Part shown: positions 1-6,618 of the stretch, in pieces | How the letters are laid out: each line of letters starts with the position of its first letter | Numbering within the stretch: the stretch's first letter is position 1 | Assembly (NCBI GenBank): GCA_008932955.1 | Contig: WBXE01000035.1 | Coordinates: 1-14,992, forward strand | DNA from: Verrucomicrobiota bacterium | Lineage (GTDB): Bacteria; Verrucomicrobiota; Verrucomicrobiia; Verrucomicrobiales; Akkermansiaceae | DNA length: 14,992 nt | Direction of reading: 5' to 3' | The notes under the pieces: generated by a model | What the model was told of the DNA's origin: nothing | Database searches by the model: none | What the model saw: only the letters and a program-made list of their open reading frames with translations | Program-made: the position numbers and the translations under genes

Positions 1-1856
1 CTGGCCCAGGTGGAGGCGAGGTTGCTGATGGCGTTGATCTGGAGGTTGCCTTCGGGTAGGGCGGCGGTCCAAGTGCCAGCGGCCTCGGGGTCGTCGCGCG
101 CCCAGGTACTGACGAGGTTGGAGGTGGCGCCTCCGAGATTGCCATCGGCATCCTTGGTTGCTTTGGCCAGCAGCCTGCCGAGCATGTCGGCGGCGCCCTT
201 GGGATCGGATCCCGCCAGCGCCGGAATCAGGGAGTTGAGCGCGCGGCCTTGCTCGGTTTCTGATAGGGTCGCCACCCATGCCCTGGCGGCCGCGGGATCG
301 TCCTGCGCCCAAGCGCCGGTAAGTTGCGTTATGGCGGCGTCGCGCACGGGTCCGGCGGGATAGGCGTCGAGGCGACGGGTGGCGGACTCTGGGTCATTGT
401 GGGCAAGCTGGGCGAAGGCGAAACCCACGCCCTGCGCCTGTTCCTGCGGCGGCTTTTCCGCCACGAGTTTGAGCACGGCCTCGGGGTCCTGTCTGGCGAG
501 ACCGGCGTAGATTGAGTAGCCGCAGGATTCGGCCTTGTCGGGCGGCAGCGTCTGATAGATTTCGAGCGCCCGGGTGGGATCGTTGTAGGCGAGTTGCTGA
601 AGCATGACGAGTTGGAGTTTCTCGCGGTCTTTGGGCGGATAGTCCGCCAGAATAGCTGCCGCCTCCTCACGGGAACATCCGCCAAGCTGATTGCCTAGCT
701 GGTTGAGCGCGGTGTTGCGCTGAGCGCCGGACGGGAGCGTCGCCAGCGCCGCGCTGAGTTGCTCCGGACTACGGCTGACGTAGTAGTTCATTTCGCCAGT
801 GCCCACGGCCCCACCTGCCAACAAGGACAGAGCGGCCTTGCGGTCCGCCGGATCCTTGAGGGACGTGGCCTTTGCTAGGGCGGCATCGAAGTCGAGGTCG
901 CCCAGGCTGCTGAAAACCGCCATCAAGCCCGCGCGGCGGGCGGTGGGGGGCAGCGAGCTGAGCGAGGCGAGCGCCGTATCGGGGTCCTGCGCGGCGACGC
1001 CGCCGGCGATCGCCGCGAGTGCCTGGTTGCGCTGTTGGGGATCGGTGAGCGCTTGGGCCCAGGCGGTGGCGGCGCTGCTATCCTTGCCGGCCCAGACTTT
1101 GGCGATGGCCACCACTGCGTTCTTTTGCATGTCGGCAGGCAATTGCATGGCCCGCTTGGCGGCTGCAACCGGATCATCCATCGCCCAGTCCGCGGCAAAT
1201 GAAGCGGCACCAGATTGCCGGGCTAACGATGGATCGGCTTTGACCGCCGCGATCCAGTCGTCCGGACTGGCTACGGCCAGGGTGAACATCACGCTCGATT
1301 GGGCGGAGCGGCGCAGCGTCGGGTCGGCTATGGCGGCGAGTTTAGCGAGGGCCAGCGCGGGATCATTTTTGGCGATGCCGGCCATGATGCTGGTGATGGC
1401 GGCGGCGCGGAACGACGCCTGTTTGTTAGATAGAACAAATTGCAGCGCGGCATCCGGATCGACCTCCGCCCAGCGGACGCAGGCGGCGTTGATTTCGCGC
1501 CCGTAAGAATAGCCGGGAGTGGTGGCTTGGGCGGCGGCCAGGTCGTGGACGAGTTGGGAGAGTTGAGAGCGGTTCATTTTGGCCAGTTTGGCGTCTGCCG
1601 CAGTTCCGCCCGCCTGCCAGTTGCCGCCGCTGGTTTTGAACATTGCGCGGAGTTGCAGGGCGCTGGTGATGGCTTGCCCGCTGCCACCCGGCGCGATTTT
1701 GCGCGTGCCGAGGCGTTGTGTGGCGCTCTGGCCCAGTCGTGCATCTGTTGATAGATCGGTCGCTTTGCCAGGGCTGCTGGCCCGGCCGGCCCAGAAGGCC
1801 AAGCCCAGCGTCGCCAAAACAGATAGAATCATTCTATATGGAATTTTCGTGAGCAC
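1..1856 (-). CDS. Secreted 'DPxxA' tandem-repeat protein, partial (C-terminus beyond left edge)
   Basis: An open frame on the minus strand runs from a start near 1856 to the left edge without a stop (about 618 codons visible). The GTG at 1856 gives an N-terminus with Lys and Arg followed by a hydrophobic stretch (ILSVLATLGLAFWAG), a likely signal peptide or membrane anchor; the ATG at 1832 is the alternative start, and an in-frame TAA lies 18 bases upstream of the GTG. From roughly residue 85 on, the protein is about fifteen tandem units of ~31 residues with the pattern [WA]-x-x-DP-x-x-A-x-x-x-x-x-x-L-P, then R/Q-x-x-A-hydrophobic. Examples are YNDPTRALEIYQTLPPDK, RQDPEAVLKLVAEKPP and QDDPAAARAWVATLSE. 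Each unit looks like a helix pair, so an alpha-solenoid (HEAT/TPR-like) is inferred. Similar repeat proteins are known to me as hypothetical proteins in Verrucomicrobia and Planctomycetes. No catalytic motif is visible. A binding or scaffold role in the envelope is a guess. Reading frame is certain; function is unknown. Confidence 0.85.
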   Translation of the reverse strand, partial: MLTKIPYRMILSVLATLGLAFWAGRASSPGKATDLSTDARLGQSATQRLGTRKIAPGGSGQAITSALQLRAMFKTSGGNWQAGGTAADAKLAKMNRSQLSQLVHDLAAAQATTPGYSYGREINAACVRWAEVDPDAALQFVLSNKQASFRAAAITSIMAGIAKNDPALALAKLAAIADPTLRRSAQSSVMFTLAVASPDDWIAAVKADPSLARQSGAASFAADWAMDDPVAAAKRAMQLPADMQKNAVVAIAKVWAGKDSSAATAWAQALTDPQQRNQALAAIAGGVAAQDPDTALASLSSLPPTARRAGLMAVFSSLGDLDFDAALAKATSLKDPADRKAALSLLAGGAVGTGEMNYYVSRSPEQLSAALATLPSGAQRNTALNQLGNQLGGCSREEAAAILADYPPKDREKLQLVMLQQLAYNDPTRALEIYQTLPPDKAESCGYSIYAGLARQDPEAVLKLVAEKPPQEQAQGVGFAFAQLAHNDPESATRRLDAYPAGPVRDAAITQLTGAWAQDDPAAARAWVATLSETEQGRALNSLIPALAGSDPKGAADMLGRLLAKATKDADGNLGGATSNLVSTWARDDPEAAGTWTAALPEGNLQINAISNLASTWA

Positions 1857-1998
1857 GTCGCAGCGTAATAGTTACCCCAAGCATTCACAAGGCGGTTTGT
1901 AGAGCTGGTGAAAATTGTGGATTCCCGCTTGCAGGCGCCGCCGGATTACGGTCTGGCGCAATGCCACCCGCCATGGTCAACCATGCCGGGCTGGCGGG

Positions 1999-2124
1999 TT
2001 CAACGCCGGCTCGTTCGAGCTATTCATCGCTGCCCTCAGCATCCACCACGACGCAGAACTCATCACCTTCGATGCCGACTACATCGCCATCACCCGCGTC
2101 TCAACTCTCCGTATCCAACACCTC
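1999..2124 (+). pseudogene. Remnant of a PIN-domain (VapC-like) protein, C-terminal part only
   Basis: In one plus frame the translation contains FELFIAALSIHHDAELITF followed by DADY and a basic/hydrophobic tail ending LRIQHL. This matches the usual end of VapC-type PIN domains: an acidic residue before 'xxIAA' (Glu here, more often Asp), then 'hxAxLIT-x-D-x-D-F/Y', then a strand of hydrophobic residues. Upstream in the same frame there is only low-complexity, Arg-rich translation with no N-terminal PIN motif, and no antitoxin gene is visible. The fragment (about 42 residues) is therefore too short to be a working nuclease. It is best read as the eroded end of a toxin-antitoxin locus. The match rests on a short motif seen by eye, so chance resemblance is possible. 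Confidence 0.5.
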
Positions 2125-2223
2125 TCCGGCAACCCATCGCGATCACATGATGTATCTGTCCCGATGTAGTTGGAAAAGCCGTCAGTCATGCCATCTCGCT
2201 GCGCTCGGTTGTGGTTTTATGGT

Positions 2224-2314
2224 CAAATTTCAGATTTCAAATTTCAGATTTCAGATTTCAGATTTCAGATTTCAGATTTCAGATTTCAGATTTCAGATTT
2301 CAGATTTCAGATTT
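2224..2314. repeat. Heptanucleotide tandem array (CAGATTT), 13 units
   Basis: Exactly 13 head-to-tail 7-base units cover 91 bases. Units 1 and 3 read CAAATTT, unit 2 and the last ten read CAGATTT without a single change; a degenerate CAACTTT follows. The perfect ten-unit block suggests recent expansion by slippage. It ends 81 bases before the ATG of the phosphatase gene, so it lies in its leader or promoter region. It is A+T-rich compared with its surroundings. Confidence 0.97.
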
Positions 2315-2347
2315 CAACTTTGGGTTTTGGGATTCATACTCGTCCCG

Positions 2348-2383
2348 GTCTTGCGTCTTGCGTCTTGCCGTCTTGCGTCTTAG
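2348..2383. repeat. Second heptanucleotide array (GTCTTGC)
   Basis: Three adjacent GTCTTGC units (2348-2368) are followed by one extra C, a fourth unit (2370-2376) and a variant GTCTTAG (2377-2383). The array ends 12 bases before the phosphatase start codon and so takes the place where a ribosome binding site would normally be. It has the same period (7) as the CAGATTT array just upstream, but unrelated sequence. Confidence 0.92.
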
Positions 2384-2395
2384 TCTGCTGCCCCC

Positions 2396-3145
2396 ATGAC
2401 CGACCTTGAACTAGCCACCCATGCCGCGCTTGAAGCCGGCCAACTGTTGCGTGCCAACTTCGGCAGCGCGGCCGTCGTCGATGAAGCCACGCATCATGAC
2501 ATCAAACTGGCATTGGATCGCGCCGCGCAGGACCTGATCACCACCATCTTGCTAGGCGAGCATCCCAGCGACGCCTTGTACGGCGAGGAGGGCATTGCCG
2601 GCAACCAGGAGTCGCCGCGCCAGTGGATTGTCGATCCGATCGATGGGACCGTGAACTTTTTCTATGGCATCCCGCACTTTTGCGTGTCCATCGCGCTGCG
2701 GGTGGCTGGCGAGATTGTCGTTGGGGTCATTCACGACCCGATGGTCGGCGAAACTTGGACCGTAGCCAAGGGCGGCCCGGCGCTGCTCAACGGGCGGCCG
2801 ATCCAGGCCAGCACGCGTGCCGATTTTGCCGAGTCGATCCTGTTTGTTGGCTGCGGCAAAGATGAGGAAGCGTTGCGCACCGGCATCGAGCGCTTTCACA
2901 AGGCGTCATTGCGCGCTCGGAAAATGCGCATGATGGGCTCCGCCGCCCTCGGCATGGCCTACATTGCCTGTGGCCGTCTGGATGCCTACATCGAGTCGCG
3001 CATTTCGCTGTGGGACATTGCTGCCGGCCAGTTGCTGGTGGAAACCGCCGGCGGCAAGGTCGATCTAACTGCCGTGGCCGGCCATGCCGACGCTTGGTCC
3101 ATTGTCGCCACCAATGGGCATCTGCCGATCCACGAGATTCTCTAG
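2396..3145 (+). CDS. suhB: Inositol monophosphatase family protein (SuhB-like)
   Basis: A 249-residue Mg2+-dependent phosphatase of the IMPase/SuhB family, probably cytoplasmic, hydrolysing myo-inositol phosphates or a related sugar or polyol phosphate. The family metal-binding motifs are all visible: YGEEG (Glu64/65), WIVDPIDGTVNFFYGIPHF (Asp80, Asp83), and LWDIAAG (Asp207) near the end. DIKLALD at 35-41 matches the 'D-x-K-x-x-x-D' motif before the active site. Length is normal for the family. The DGT-x-NF-x-x-G-x-P-H-F signature favours IMPase over histidinol-phosphatase HisN or CysQ, but the substrate cannot be fixed from sequence. The ATG is preceded directly by five C residues and a GTCTTGC array; no Shine-Dalgarno sequence is present. 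It stands alone between repeat-filled gaps, with ispF 135 bases downstream on the same strand. Confidence 0.93.
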   Translation: MTDLELATHAALEAGQLLRANFGSAAVVDEATHHDIKLALDRAAQDLITTILLGEHPSDALYGEEGIAGNQESPRQWIVDPIDGTVNFFYGIPHFCVSIALRVAGEIVVGVIHDPMVGETWTVAKGGPALLNGRPIQASTRADFAESILFVGCGKDEEALRTGIERFHKASLRARKMRMMGSAALGMAYIACGRLDAYIESRISLWDIAAGQLLVETAGGKVDLTAVAGHADAWSIVATNGHLPIHEIL

Positions 3146-3191
3146 CAAGACTTCAAGACCCAAGACTTGAAGACACAAGACTTCAAGGACA
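3146..3191. repeat. 15-base tandem array (CAAGACTTCAAGACC), three units
   Basis: Starting on the base after the suhB stop codon there are three units: CAAGACTTCAAGACC (3146-3160), CAAGACTTGAAGACA (3161-3175) and CAAGACTTCAAGGACA (3176-3191, one base longer). The CAAGAC core is the reverse complement of GTCTTG, the core of the heptamer array just upstream of the same gene, so the coding region is bracketed by inverted versions of one motif. Confidence 0.85.
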
Positions 3192-3212
3192 CCTCTTATC
3201 CCTTCCTTAGCC

Positions 3213-3236
3213 GCGTCCATCTGCGTCCATCTGCGG
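3213..3236. repeat. 10-base direct repeat (GCGTCCATCT) in the ispF leader
   Basis: Two perfect copies of GCGTCCATCT (3213-3222 and 3223-3232) are followed by GCGG, the beginning of a third. The repeat ends 44 bases upstream of the ispF ATG. I recall very similar 'GCGTCCATCTGCGG' strings in intergenic regions of verrucomicrobial and planctomycete genomes; that is memory, not a search. No hairpin or promoter is evident. Confidence 0.8.
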
Positions 3237-3280
3237 TTTGATTTCCACCATTCAGCAACCACCAACCACCCTCTCCTCCC

Positions 3281-3766
3281 ATGACCGGCATAGGCTACGA
3301 CGTACATTCCTTGGCAAGCCACCGCGCACTGGTGCTTGGCGGAGTCACCATTCCGCACAGTCATGGCCTCGAGGGTCATTCCGATGCTGACGTGCTATGT
3401 CATGCGATAGCCGACGCGATTCTCGGGGCACTGGGTGAACCGGACATCGGGCATTTTTTTCCGCCGGACGATCCGGCGTGCAAGGATATGTCGTCACTTC
3501 TGATTTTGGAAAAGTGCCGTGAGTTGGCGGTGGCGGCTGGCTATGAGATCATCAATGTGGATTCGACGCTCATTGCCGAGGCCCCGAAGATCCAAGCGTA
3601 TCGCGAGGCGATGCGCTGCAATATTGGCAAGGCCTTGGGCATCGCGCCGGCGCGGGTGGGCATCAAGGCCACCACCAACGAGTTGATGGGTTTCGTTGGC
3701 CGCAAGGAAGGCATCGCCGCGCTGGCCATCGCGCAGGTCGACTCATTCGCGAATCCGCTTCGATGA
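3281..3766 (+). CDS. ispF: 2-C-methyl-D-erythritol 2,4-cyclodiphosphate synthase
   Basis: IspF converts CDP-methylerythritol 2-phosphate to methylerythritol cyclodiphosphate in the non-mevalonate (MEP) isoprenoid pathway, as a cytoplasmic homotrimer. The 161-residue length is typical. The N-terminus GIGYDVH carries metal ligands Asp7 and His9, and GLEGHSDADVLCHAIADAI carries the third, His41. EPDIGHFFPPDD, the 'KATTNE' loop and GFVGRKEGIAALA near the C-terminus are all family signatures, so the enzyme should be active. The start is fixed by the motif beginning at residue 3. It is preceded by CTCTCCTCCC with no purine-rich ribosome site. It does not sit next to ispD, a common partner elsewhere. 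Its stop faces the stop of the convergent PLP enzyme gene across only 26 bases. Confidence 0.97.
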   Translation: MTGIGYDVHSLASHRALVLGGVTIPHSHGLEGHSDADVLCHAIADAILGALGEPDIGHFFPPDDPACKDMSSLLILEKCRELAVAAGYEIINVDSTLIAEAPKIQAYREAMRCNIGKALGIAPARVGIKATTNELMGFVGRKEGIAALAIAQVDSFANPLR

Positions 3767-3792
3767 GTGGGAGTAAGGGCGCCTTGCACCGG

Positions 3793-4932
3793 TCAATCCA
3801 GGCAGGCGGCGAGCTTCTCCAAGCCTTCCAGCATGCGGGCGCGGGGGCAGCCAAAATTGAATCGCACCCAGCCGGGCCAGCCAAAGGCTTGCCCATCTGA
3901 TAGAAATAGCCCGGCGCGCTGTTCGAAATGCCCGGCTGGGCTGTCGACGCCCAAGCGGCGGGCGTCGATCCAAGCCAGATAGGTGGCAGCCCCCGTCACG
4001 ACGGATAGATCCGGACAGCGGTCGCGGATGAACTCGACGAGGGTATCGCGATTGGTTTTTAGATAGGCAAGTAACTGCTGGCGCCACGGCTCGCCGTGGC
4101 GGTAGGCGGCCTCTGCGGCGTAGTATGCGAGGGCATTGATTTCCGAGAGTGTGTGGCCGCGGGTGGCGCTGAAGCGCCGGCGCAAGGCGGCGTCGGGGAT
4201 GACGGCATAGGCATAGCCGAGGCCGGCGATATTCCAGGTTTTGCTGGGGGAGAGCAGGGTGATGCTGCGTTTGGCTAGGGCAGGTGGCAAATTCAGCGCT
4301 GAGAAATGCGGGGTGCTCGCCTCGTCGAAGACTAGGTCGCAGTGGATTTCGTCGGACACGAGGACCAGGTCGTGGGCCTCGCAGAATTCTGCCAAGCGGG
4401 TGATTTCGGCGGGATCGAACACCCGGCCGAGTGGGTTTTGCGGGTTGCAGAGCAGAAACAAACGGGTCTGTTTGGTGACCGCGCGTTGCATGGCGGCCCA
4501 GTCAAAAACCCAGCGGCCATCCTCAAGCGTGTGGTCCACCGTCACCAAATCCACCCGCGCATCGTGATGCACATTGAGGAATGGCGGATAGACAGGCGTG
4601 CACGTCATCAGCGCGTCGCCTGGCCCGCAAAACGCCCGCGCCGCCAGCGACAGCGCCGGCACGAGGCCACCGAGGTGGACGATGTGCTCGAGAGGCACCT
4701 CGGCCTGGCGGCGCGTGCGCAGGTACTCGAGCACTGCGTCGTTGAGGCCGGCGTGGGCCTGGGGGTAGCCGAAGACGCCGTGGTCGATCCGGTCATGCAG
4801 GGCCGCGAGAATCTCCGGCGGGGACGCGAAGTCCATATCCGCCACCCAGAACGGATCGAGTTCCGGGCGCCGGTCATATTTAATGCAGCCGCTGCTGCGG
4901 CGGGCAATGGGGAGGTCGAAATTGTAGGTCAT
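3793..4932 (-). CDS. MalY/PatB family PLP-dependent C-S lyase/aminotransferase
   Basis: A fold-type I PLP enzyme of 379 residues. Members of the MalY/PatB group usually act as cystathionine beta-lyases or other C-S lyases, and some as aminotransferases. Visible signatures are WVADMDFASPPEIL near the N-terminus, NPQNPLGRVF, DEIHCDL (PLP contacts), the Schiff-base lysine in SPSKTWNIAGL (Lys231), and the substrate carboxylate-binding region WVRFNFGCPRARMLEGLEKL near the C-terminus. I placed the start at the ATG at 4932, whose product begins MTYNFDLPIARR like family members; the frame is open 14 codons further up to a TTG at 4974, but those residues are Pro/Ser-rich and unlike the family. The gene follows dapL on the same strand after 110 bases that contain a palindrome and a 12-base repeat, so it may have its own promoter. 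Likely role: cystathionine to homocysteine, or cysteine desulfhydration. Confidence 0.9.
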   Translation of the reverse strand: MTYNFDLPIARRSSGCIKYDRRPELDPFWVADMDFASPPEILAALHDRIDHGVFGYPQAHAGLNDAVLEYLRTRRQAEVPLEHIVHLGGLVPALSLAARAFCGPGDALMTCTPVYPPFLNVHHDARVDLVTVDHTLEDGRWVFDWAAMQRAVTKQTRLFLLCNPQNPLGRVFDPAEITRLAEFCEAHDLVLVSDEIHCDLVFDEASTPHFSALNLPPALAKRSITLLSPSKTWNIAGLGYAYAVIPDAALRRRFSATRGHTLSEINALAYYAAEAAYRHGEPWRQQLLAYLKTNRDTLVEFIRDRCPDLSVVTGAATYLAWIDARRLGVDSPAGHFEQRAGLFLSDGQAFGWPGWVRFNFGCPRARMLEGLEKLAACLD

Positions 4933-4982
4933 CGCCGAGCAGTGTTCACTGGAGGGGGGAGTGGGCAAGTGCAAACCGGAAT

Positions 4983-5020
4983 ATAATGCCAGACATTATG
5001 TAGTTGCGTATGTAGTTGCG
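4983..5020. promoter_or_regulatory. Palindrome plus perfect 12-base tandem repeat upstream of the MalY/PatB gene
   Basis: ATAATG (4983-4988) and CATTAT (4994-4999) form an inverted repeat around a 5-base centre. Overlapping its right arm, TATGTAGTTGCG is repeated perfectly in tandem (4997-5008, 5009-5020). Both are on the upstream side of the MalY/PatB start (50-90 bases) and immediately beyond the dapL stop. Read on the minus strand the palindrome includes CATTATATT, which resembles a -10 box. This could be an operator or promoter; the proposal rests on symmetry only. Confidence 0.4.
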
Positions 5021-5042
5021 GCTGAGGTCTCAGGTTGCGGCC

Positions 5043-6275
5043 TTATTTTAGCAAGGCGAGCAAGCGGCGGCAGACTTCCTCGACGTTGGCGCGGGAGTTG
5101 AAGGCGGAGATGCGGAAAAACCCTTCGCCGGCCGAACCGAAACCCGAGCCCGGCGTGATGACCACTTGGGCCTCGGACAACATCTTGTCAAACATGTCCC
5201 ATGAGCTCAGTCCAGCTGGGCAAGCCACCCACACATACGGCGCATCGACCCCACCAAACACCGGCAGTCCGACCGCGGCGCAAGTTTCGCGCAGGAGTTT
5301 GGCATTGCCCATGTAGTGGCTGATCAGGGCGGACACCTGTGCCTTGCCCGCGTCGCTAAAGAGCGCGGCGGCGGCTTTTTGCACTGGATAGCTTGCGCCG
5401 TTAAACTTGGTGCTGTGGCGGCGCGACCAGAGTTGGTGCAAGGGCACGCGGCCGCCCATGCCATCGCTGCCGGTCAGCGACTTGGGGATGACCACATAGC
5501 CGCAACGCACACCGGTGAAGCCACCATTTTTTGAGAACGAGCGGAACTCAATGGCACACTCGCGGGCCCCTTCAATTTCAAAGATCGAGTGCGGGATGGT
5601 CGGATCCTGGATGTATGCCTCGTACGCCGCATCAAACAGAATGATCGCATCGTTGGCCCGCGCATAAGCGACCCACGCCGCCAATTGCGCCCGCGTCGCC
5701 ACCGCCCCGGTCGGATTGTTGGGAAAACACAGGTAGATGAGGTCGGCGTGCTCCTCGGGCACGGCGGCGACAAAGCCATTGGCGGCATTGCAGGGCAGGT
5801 AAAGCAATCCGGCGTAGGTGCCTTTGGCATCGGCCTCGCCGGTGTTGCCGGCCATCACGTTGGTGTCCACATAAACCGGGTAGACTGGATCGGTGATGGC
5901 GATGACGTTGCCGTGGCCAAAGATATCGAGGATATTGCCGGTGTCGCATTTGGAGCCATCGGAGACGAACACCTCGTCGGCGCTGATACCGAGGTCGGCG
6001 AACTGATGCTCCACGATAGCTTGACGCAGAAATTCATACCCTTGCTCCGGGCCGTAGCCCTTGAAGGTTTCCCGGCAGCCCATTTCCGCCACCCCGGCAT
6101 GCATCGCCTCAACCGCAGCGGCCGGCAAGGGTTCGGTCACGTCGCCGATGCCGCAGCGGATGATGCGAACGGCTTGCGCCGGATTGGCGTCGCTGTAGGC
6201 CCGCACTCGGCGGGCGATTTCAGGAAATAGGTAACCGGCTTTGAGCTTGAGAAAATTGCTGTTGATGGTGGCCAT
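5043..6275 (-). CDS. dapL: LL-diaminopimelate aminotransferase
   Basis: DapL converts tetrahydrodipicolinate directly to LL-diaminopimelate using glutamate, giving precursors for lysine and peptidoglycan without the succinylase or acetylase steps. The 410-residue product from the ATG at 6275 starts MATINSNFLKLKAGYLFPEI, the classic DapL N-terminus, followed by RIIRCGIGDVTEPLP, FKGYGPEQGYEFLRQAI, SDGSKCDTGNI, ITDPVYPVYVDTNVMAG, LCFPNNPTGA and the PLP lysine in FRSFSKNGGFTGVRCGY (Lys249). The frame stays open upstream to about 6647, but those residues are unlike the family and the length from 6275 is correct. The start is preceded by CGCCCC, with no Shine-Dalgarno. DapL is known from plants, Chlamydiae and Verrucomicrobia among others, which supports the suggested taxonomy. 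It is divergent from pcm and upstream of the MalY/PatB gene. Confidence 0.96.
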   Translation of the reverse strand: MATINSNFLKLKAGYLFPEIARRVRAYSDANPAQAVRIIRCGIGDVTEPLPAAAVEAMHAGVAEMGCRETFKGYGPEQGYEFLRQAIVEHQFADLGISADEVFVSDGSKCDTGNILDIFGHGNVIAITDPVYPVYVDTNVMAGNTGEADAKGTYAGLLYLPCNAANGFVAAVPEEHADLIYLCFPNNPTGAVATRAQLAAWVAYARANDAIILFDAAYEAYIQDPTIPHSIFEIEGARECAIEFRSFSKNGGFTGVRCGYVVIPKSLTGSDGMGGRVPLHQLWSRRHSTKFNGASYPVQKAAAALFSDAGKAQVSALISHYMGNAKLLRETCAAVGLPVFGGVDAPYVWVACPAGLSSWDMFDKMLSEAQVVITPGSGFGSAGEGFFRISAFNSRANVEEVCRRLLALLK

Positions 6276-6618
6276 GGGGCGAGCTTCATAGCGGTGAAAG
6301 CGGGCCCACGCAAGCGCGTAGAGCAGTGTGGGGCAGGGAATAGCTGCGTTTGTCCTACAGGCTCTATTTAGTGGAAGCGCGACAGGGGCTGGAGGATGGC
6401 GGCGGGCAGGATGCCCGCGCCACGGTGGCCCGGGCATCCTGCCCGCAGTCGTCTTTTGCCAAGCCATGGAACGCTGAGTTCTGAACTTGACGGCAATCTG
6501 GCCCCGGGTATCGTACCGGCGCGGATTGAGATCAGGTATTCTATTCAAAATCCATGAAATGGGTTTTTTGGGTGCTTGGCTCTGGCCGCCGGGATGCAAT
6601 TCCAACCACCTCGCCGAT
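6276..6618. other. Divergent intergenic region between dapL and pcm
   Basis: This 343-base gap should hold the promoters of both divergent genes. I see no convincing -35/-10 pair for either direction and no gene. Its outstanding feature is the 45-base inverted repeat at 6402-6446. The pcm frame is open from 6487, but translation there has no resemblance to the family. Confidence 0.6.
6402..6446. repeat. 45-base near-perfect inverted repeat (REP-like hairpin)
   Basis: GCGGGCAGGATGCCCG (6402-6417) is matched by its exact reverse complement CGGGCATCCTGCCCGC (6431-6446). Between them, GCCAC-G-GTGGC (6419-6429) is itself a perfect palindrome around one G, so only one C-C pair and the apical base are unmatched in the whole element. 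It lies between divergent genes, so it is not a terminator of either. Strings such as GGCAGGATGCCCGCGCCAC are, to my recollection, common dispersed intergenic sequences in Verrucomicrobia. Confidence 0.92.

Larger units (their letters stand above)
1857..2395. other. Intergenic region with gene remnant and heptamer arrays
   Basis: About 540 bases lie between the divergent repeat-protein gene (minus) and the phosphatase gene (plus). I find no intact gene. It contains a short stretch resembling the C-terminal end of a PIN-domain protein (1999-2124), a CAGATTT heptamer array (2224-2314) and a GTCTTGC heptamer array (2348-2383). Promoters for both flanking genes should lie here, but I could not identify convincing -35/-10 pairs. 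Confidence 0.7.

Noticed and set aside
799..1506. Plus-strand open frame (about 235 codons) across the first gene
   Set aside because: The minus strand encodes the continuous, regular 31-residue repeat protein; the plus frame shows only Ala/Ser-rich low-complexity sequence.
2224..2314. CRISPR array
   Set aside because: The units are 7 bases with no spacers between them; this is a simple tandem repeat. The short open frames across it (repeating SDFRFQI) are artefacts of the repeat.
4342..4986. Long plus-strand open frame (about 214 codons) opposite the MalY/PatB gene
   Set aside because: It lies antisense to a gene with clear family motifs; its translation is Gly/Ala/Arg/Val-rich without a recognisable domain, as expected from codon bias on the other strand.
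5589..6230. Plus-strand open frame (about 213 codons) opposite dapL
   Set aside because: It is antisense to conserved DapL coding sequence; the translation has no motif and no plausible start signal.
6487..6618. N-terminal extension or signal peptide on Pcm
   Set aside because: Translation shows a few hydrophobic residues (MGFLGAWLW) but ends in charged/polar residues with no cleavage site, and the family core begins after 6619.
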